Assembly (NCBI GenBank): GCA_002359465.1
Contig: DENA01000009.1
Coordinates: forward strand, 28,543-55,401
Source: Ruminococcaceae bacterium UBA2656
GTDB lineage: Bacteria > Bacillota > Clostridia > Oscillospirales > Acutalibacteraceae
DNA: 26,859 nt
Direction of reading: 5' to 3'
Shown here: positions 24,263 to 26,859 of the stretch, piece by piece
Layout of the letters: each line of letters begins with the position of its first letter
Position numbering within the stretch: the first letter of the stretch is position 1
Notes under the pieces: generated by a model
Told to the model about the DNA's origin: nothing
What the model saw: the letters and a program-made list of their open reading frames with translations, nothing else
Databases searched by the model: none
Translations under genes and position numbers: made by a program

Positions 24263-25501
24263 CTATGTTTTTTCAATGGACGACGTTCGTGAAATGGAAA
24301 GCACAATCCCCATTTCCGAAAGAAGAATGACCAGCGAGGTGCCCCCGTAGCTGAAGAAAGGCAGGCTGATGCCGGTGTTTGGAATCGTGTTGGTCACAAC
24401 GGCGATATTCAGAACAACCTGAAGCCCGACCTGAACGACCAGGCCGATGCCGAGCAGCATGCCGAATTTGTCTTTTGCCTTGAGTGAAATGGTGATGCCG
24501 CGCCAGACCAGCATGGCGAACAGGATAATGATAATCAGCGCGCCGATAAAGCCGAGCTCCTCACATACAATGGCGAAAATAAAATCGTTCTGCGGTTCGG
24601 GCAGGTACAGGTATTTCTGCCTTGACTGGCCGAGCCCAAGCCCGAGCAGACCGCCGGAGCCGATGGCATACAGCGACTGCCGTGTCTGCCAGGTGTCCTC
24701 CATAATCGCCTTGCTCGCCGTGGAAAAAGGGTCGAGCCACGCGACGATACGGTCGTTGGCATAGCTGAATTTTTGCGTGAACAGCACAAGATAGGCAACC
24801 GCCGCGCCCGCTCCGCCGAACGCAAGACCGAACCAGCGCAGGCGTACGCCGCCGATAAACAGCATGACCGCGGCCAGAAGCACCATGATAACGGTGGCCG
24901 AAATATGAGGCTCCAGCACCAGCAGGCCGACTGTAGCACCCAGTATTAGAATATACGGCAGAACGCCGTACCGAAAGGTATCCATCCGTTTGAAATTCAA
25001 TGAAATCAAATGGGCGAACACCAGTATCACCGCGAATTTGGAAAGCTCCGAGGGCTGGAATTGGCCGAGCGGCCCCAGATCAATCCAGCGGTGGACGCCG
25101 TTGATGCGCGGCATGAAAAGCACAAGCGCCAGCATCATGAAAGATAAAAGGAGAATGGGAATGGCAAACTTGTGCAGATGATGATAGTCGAAGTAAGAGA
25201 TAAAAATCATGGCGGTAACGCCAAGCACCGCGAAAACAGCTTGGCGGCTGATGAAAAAGTAACTGCTGCCATGGCGGTAATAGGCGTTGGCGTAGCTTGC
25301 GGAGAAAAGCATCACCAGACCGATGACCAGCAAGGTGAGAACCAAAAACAGAAAAGGCATATCCATGCCGGAACGCACGGAGAAAATACGGAATTTTTTA
25401 CGGATTCCGTTTGTAAACGTCGGCTCCTTTGAACCCTTGTTCGCTTCGTCCTTCCGGGACCTGCGGGGGGCGGTATCGTTTTTTTTCTTTGTGCTGGTCA
25501 T
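24263..25501 (-). CDS. ftsW: Peptidoglycan glycosyltransferase FtsW (SEDS family)
   Basis: A 412-residue SEDS protein with about ten membrane helices. A basic cytoplasmic N-terminus of some 45 residues is followed by the first helix and VMLFSASYANAY. Typical loops are RWIDLGPLGQFQPSELSKF (catalytic-region motif, shortened), DFIFAIVCEELGFIG and NTIPNTGISLPFFSYGG. It polymerises glycan strands at the septum with a cognate class B PBP; SpoVE paralogues look alike, so the sporulation version cannot be fully ruled out, but the dcw location favours FtsW. GGGGG lies 6 bases before the ATG. mraY is 114 bases upstream and no murD lies between them, unlike many Firmicutes. Confidence 0.93.
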   Translation of the reverse strand: MTSTKKKNDTAPRRSRKDEANKGSKEPTFTNGIRKKFRIFSVRSGMDMPFLFLVLTLLVIGLVMLFSASYANAYYRHGSSYFFISRQAVFAVLGVTAMIFISYFDYHHLHKFAIPILLLSFMMLALVLFMPRINGVHRWIDLGPLGQFQPSELSKFAVILVFAHLISLNFKRMDTFRYGVLPYILILGATVGLLVLEPHISATVIMVLLAAVMLFIGGVRLRWFGLAFGGAGAAVAYLVLFTQKFSYANDRIVAWLDPFSTASKAIMEDTWQTRQSLYAIGSGGLLGLGLGQSRQKYLYLPEPQNDFIFAIVCEELGFIGALIIIILFAMLVWRGITISLKAKDKFGMLLGIGLVVQVGLQVVLNIAVVTNTIPNTGISLPFFSYGGTSLVILLSEMGIVLSISRTSSIEKT

Positions 25502-25615
25502 ATCTGTCCCCCTTCTTACCGTTCAAAGCATGCATTACTGTTCATTTAAGCACACAGGCTACAAAATATTTGTCATAATTTCAATACTGTGCAGATACCG
25601 AGAAAATATTCCGGT

Positions 25616-26623
25616 TCAGAACCCATAATAAACAAGCAGGGCGGAACCGATGCCGAACAGCACCGTCACCAGACCGAACACACGGCAGATTTTCAGTTCT
25701 CCCCATCCGCACATTTCAAAATGATGATGAATCGGACTCATTTTGAAAAGCCTCTTTCCGTGCGTCGCCTTAAAATAGGTTACCTGAAGCACAACGGACA
25801 GGATTTCACAGATATAGACAATACCGAGCGGCAGAATCAGGATCGGAAGATTCAGGCCAAATCCAAGGGCACAGACAATTCCACCCAAAAACAGCGAGCC
25901 GGTATCCCCCATAAAAACCTTTGCGGGATTGATATTCCAAATCAGGAAGCCGAGGCATCCGCCCGCAGCGGCGGCAGCGAAAATGCTCATGCCGTAAATT
26001 CCGATCATACCGGCAATCAGCATGAAAAACAGGCTTACAAAAAAAGTAACCGTCGCATTCAAGCCGTCGATTCCATCCGTAAAATTGACGGCGTTGACCA
26101 TGCCTACAATTCCTAAGAATGCAATAATCCAGTACCAGACGCCCAAGTCAACACTGCCCACAAACGGGATCAGCGTAACGGAGGTACTCCCGGCCAGATG
26201 GAGAGAATAAAGATAGGCTGCCGCTATGATAAACTGCAAAACCAGCTTCTGGCGCACATTTAAACCCAGATTGCGTTTTTTTACAACCTTGATATAGTCA
26301 TCGAAAAATCCGACAGCCCCAAAGCCAAGCGCCATCAGCAAGCCGCCGAAAACTTTCGTCCGCATCATCATTTCCAGGGAATTTTTTTCTGTCACACTGT
26401 AATAGAGCGGCACGCAGATCAGGACGGAAAAAGCAATCCCGATGATAAACATGAAACCGCCCATTGTGGGTGTGCCGTTCTTTTTACGGTGCCACTTGGG
26501 GCCTACCTCGCGGATTGTCTGGCCGAAATTGATCTTATGCAGAAAAGGCACCATCCACCTGCCGAGCAAGGCGGTAATTCCAAAGGAAAGAATGACCGCC
26601 GAAAGTGTCCAAACCGAGTTCAT
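25616..26623 (-). CDS. mraY: Phospho-N-acetylmuramoyl-pentapeptide-transferase MraY
   Basis: A 335-residue polytopic enzyme that joins UDP-MurNAc-pentapeptide to undecaprenyl phosphate, giving lipid I. Ten helices are expected. Active-site motifs are GFFDDYIKVVKKRNLGL (the double Asp), NFTDGIDGLNATV, FMGDTGSLFLGG and the MSPIHHHFEMCGW loop. The start chosen is the ATG at 26623, with AGGTGGAG 9 bases upstream. A GTG at 26659 opens the frame earlier but has no ribosome site and would lie almost at the predicted transcript start. A Mur-ligase-like frame ends 82 bases upstream. It heads the mraY-ftsW-murG-murA-ftsQ unit. Confidence 0.96.
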   Translation of the reverse strand: MNSVWTLSAVILSFGITALLGRWMVPFLHKINFGQTIREVGPKWHRKKNGTPTMGGFMFIIGIAFSVLICVPLYYSVTEKNSLEMMMRTKVFGGLLMALGFGAVGFFDDYIKVVKKRNLGLNVRQKLVLQFIIAAAYLYSLHLAGSTSVTLIPFVGSVDLGVWYWIIAFLGIVGMVNAVNFTDGIDGLNATVTFFVSLFFMLIAGMIGIYGMSIFAAAAAGGCLGFLIWNINPAKVFMGDTGSLFLGGIVCALGFGLNLPILILPLGIVYICEILSVVLQVTYFKATHGKRLFKMSPIHHHFEMCGWGELKICRVFGLVTVLFGIGSALLVYYGF

Positions 26624-26679
26624 ATGTTCTGACTCCACCTTTTTATCGTTGTCGCTCACGTGTAAAGTGCAAGCATATT

Positions 26680-26688
26680 ATTATACCA
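26680..26688 (-). promoter_or_regulatory. Extended -10 promoter ahead of mraY
   Basis: TGG-TATAAT on the minus strand (TATAAT at 26680-26685), with only TTAAAA at the -35 spacing. The transcript would start near 26673, about 50 bases before mraY. Confidence 0.45.
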
Positions 26689-26704
26689 TAGTTATTTTAT
26701 TTTT

Positions 26705-26859
26705 TTAATCCCTGATTTGAATGTTATTCAGCGCGTCAAGCACCTCTGCAAACGGAATCCCGCAGGCAATCGCCGCGGCGGCGGCGGCAAGCGCCGAATT
26801 TACAGCGTCCATACTGTCGGCCGCAAGCCTGACCCTGCCGATCACGCCGACTCCTATCA
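26705..26859 (-). CDS. Mur ligase-like protein (MurF/MurE type), C-terminal end of frame, partial
   Basis: Only 51 codons are in the window; the frame enters from the right edge and stops at TAA 26705-26707. The visible part includes DAVNSALAAAAAAIACGIP followed by FAEVLDALNNI. This resembles the ligase hinge in MurE/MurF (pattern NALAA...LGI...I...L..I), where the central ATPase domain normally leads into a C-terminal domain of about 140 residues. Here the protein ends a few residues later at IQIRD, with no C-terminal domain before the mraY promoter. It lies where murF is expected, upstream of mraY. It could be a truncated or decayed murF, or a different protein with a similar helix; family assignment is tentative because the active-site motifs are off the window. 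Confidence 0.5.
   Translation of the reverse strand, partial: IGVGVIGRVRLAADSMDAVNSALAAAAAAIACGIPFAEVLDALNNIQIRD

Overview
The window looks like chromosomal DNA of a mid-GC, endospore-lineage Firmicute. The best guess is class Clostridia, Oscillospirales/Ruminococcaceae type; this is an inference and no rRNA is present to test it. The reasons are strong AGGAGG-type ribosome binding sites, a T-box leader, a CIRCE/HrcA operator, sigma-A type promoters, a DUF1540 protein, a DUF4358 lipoprotein, and a division/cell-wall (dcw) cluster with mraY-ftsW-murG-murA-ftsQ-ftsZ in clostridial order. No rRNA, tRNA, IS element, prophage or CRISPR array was seen.

Layout. (A) 1-2456, minus strand: the start of a tryptophan-type ABC importer (permease cut by the left edge, lipoprotein binding protein). 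It sits behind a tryptophan-specifier T-box with a consensus promoter, and a small MmcQ/YjbR protein lies upstream. (B) 2832-8717, plus strand: motA-motB, a MATE exporter, an ECF transporter S component, a two-domain DUF1540 Cys-rich protein, and a pair of lipoproteins (SGNH hydrolase-like and DUF4358). (C) 8750-9472, minus strand: a zinc-containing sirtuin, facing the lipoproteins across a bidirectional terminator. (D) 9585-14355, plus strand: a MoxR ATPase - DUF58 - transmembrane transglutaminase operon with its own promoter, ending at a second bidirectional terminator. (E) 14499-19370, minus strand: htpG under a CIRCE operator, then a Fe-S hydro-lyase beta subunit coupled to a cation diffusion facilitator, then a CorA-type Mg/Co transporter. 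(F) 19493-26859, minus strand: a dcw cluster read as (Mur-ligase end)-mraY-ftsW-murG-murA-ftsQ-ftsZ.

How the genes work together. Region F makes lipid I and lipid II (MraY, MurG), polymerises glycan (FtsW), makes the UDP-MurNAc precursor (MurA) and runs the divisome (FtsQ/DivIB, FtsZ). Region A appears to import tryptophan when uncharged tRNA-Trp accumulates. Region D is the widespread MoxR/DUF58/transglutaminase module, probably a chaperone-assisted membrane system. Region E joins protein quality control (HtpG) to metal homeostasis genes.

No clearly new multi-gene system was found. The points most worth a second look are: a Mur-ligase reading frame that stops before its C-terminal domain just ahead of mraY; an Fe-S hydro-lyase beta subunit with no alpha subunit next to it, tied to a metal exporter behind a perfect 12-bp inverted repeat; a MotB with a 28-residue Gly-alternating linker; CIRCE control of htpG; and an SGNH lipoprotein with an altered Asp/His block paired with a DUF4358 lipoprotein.
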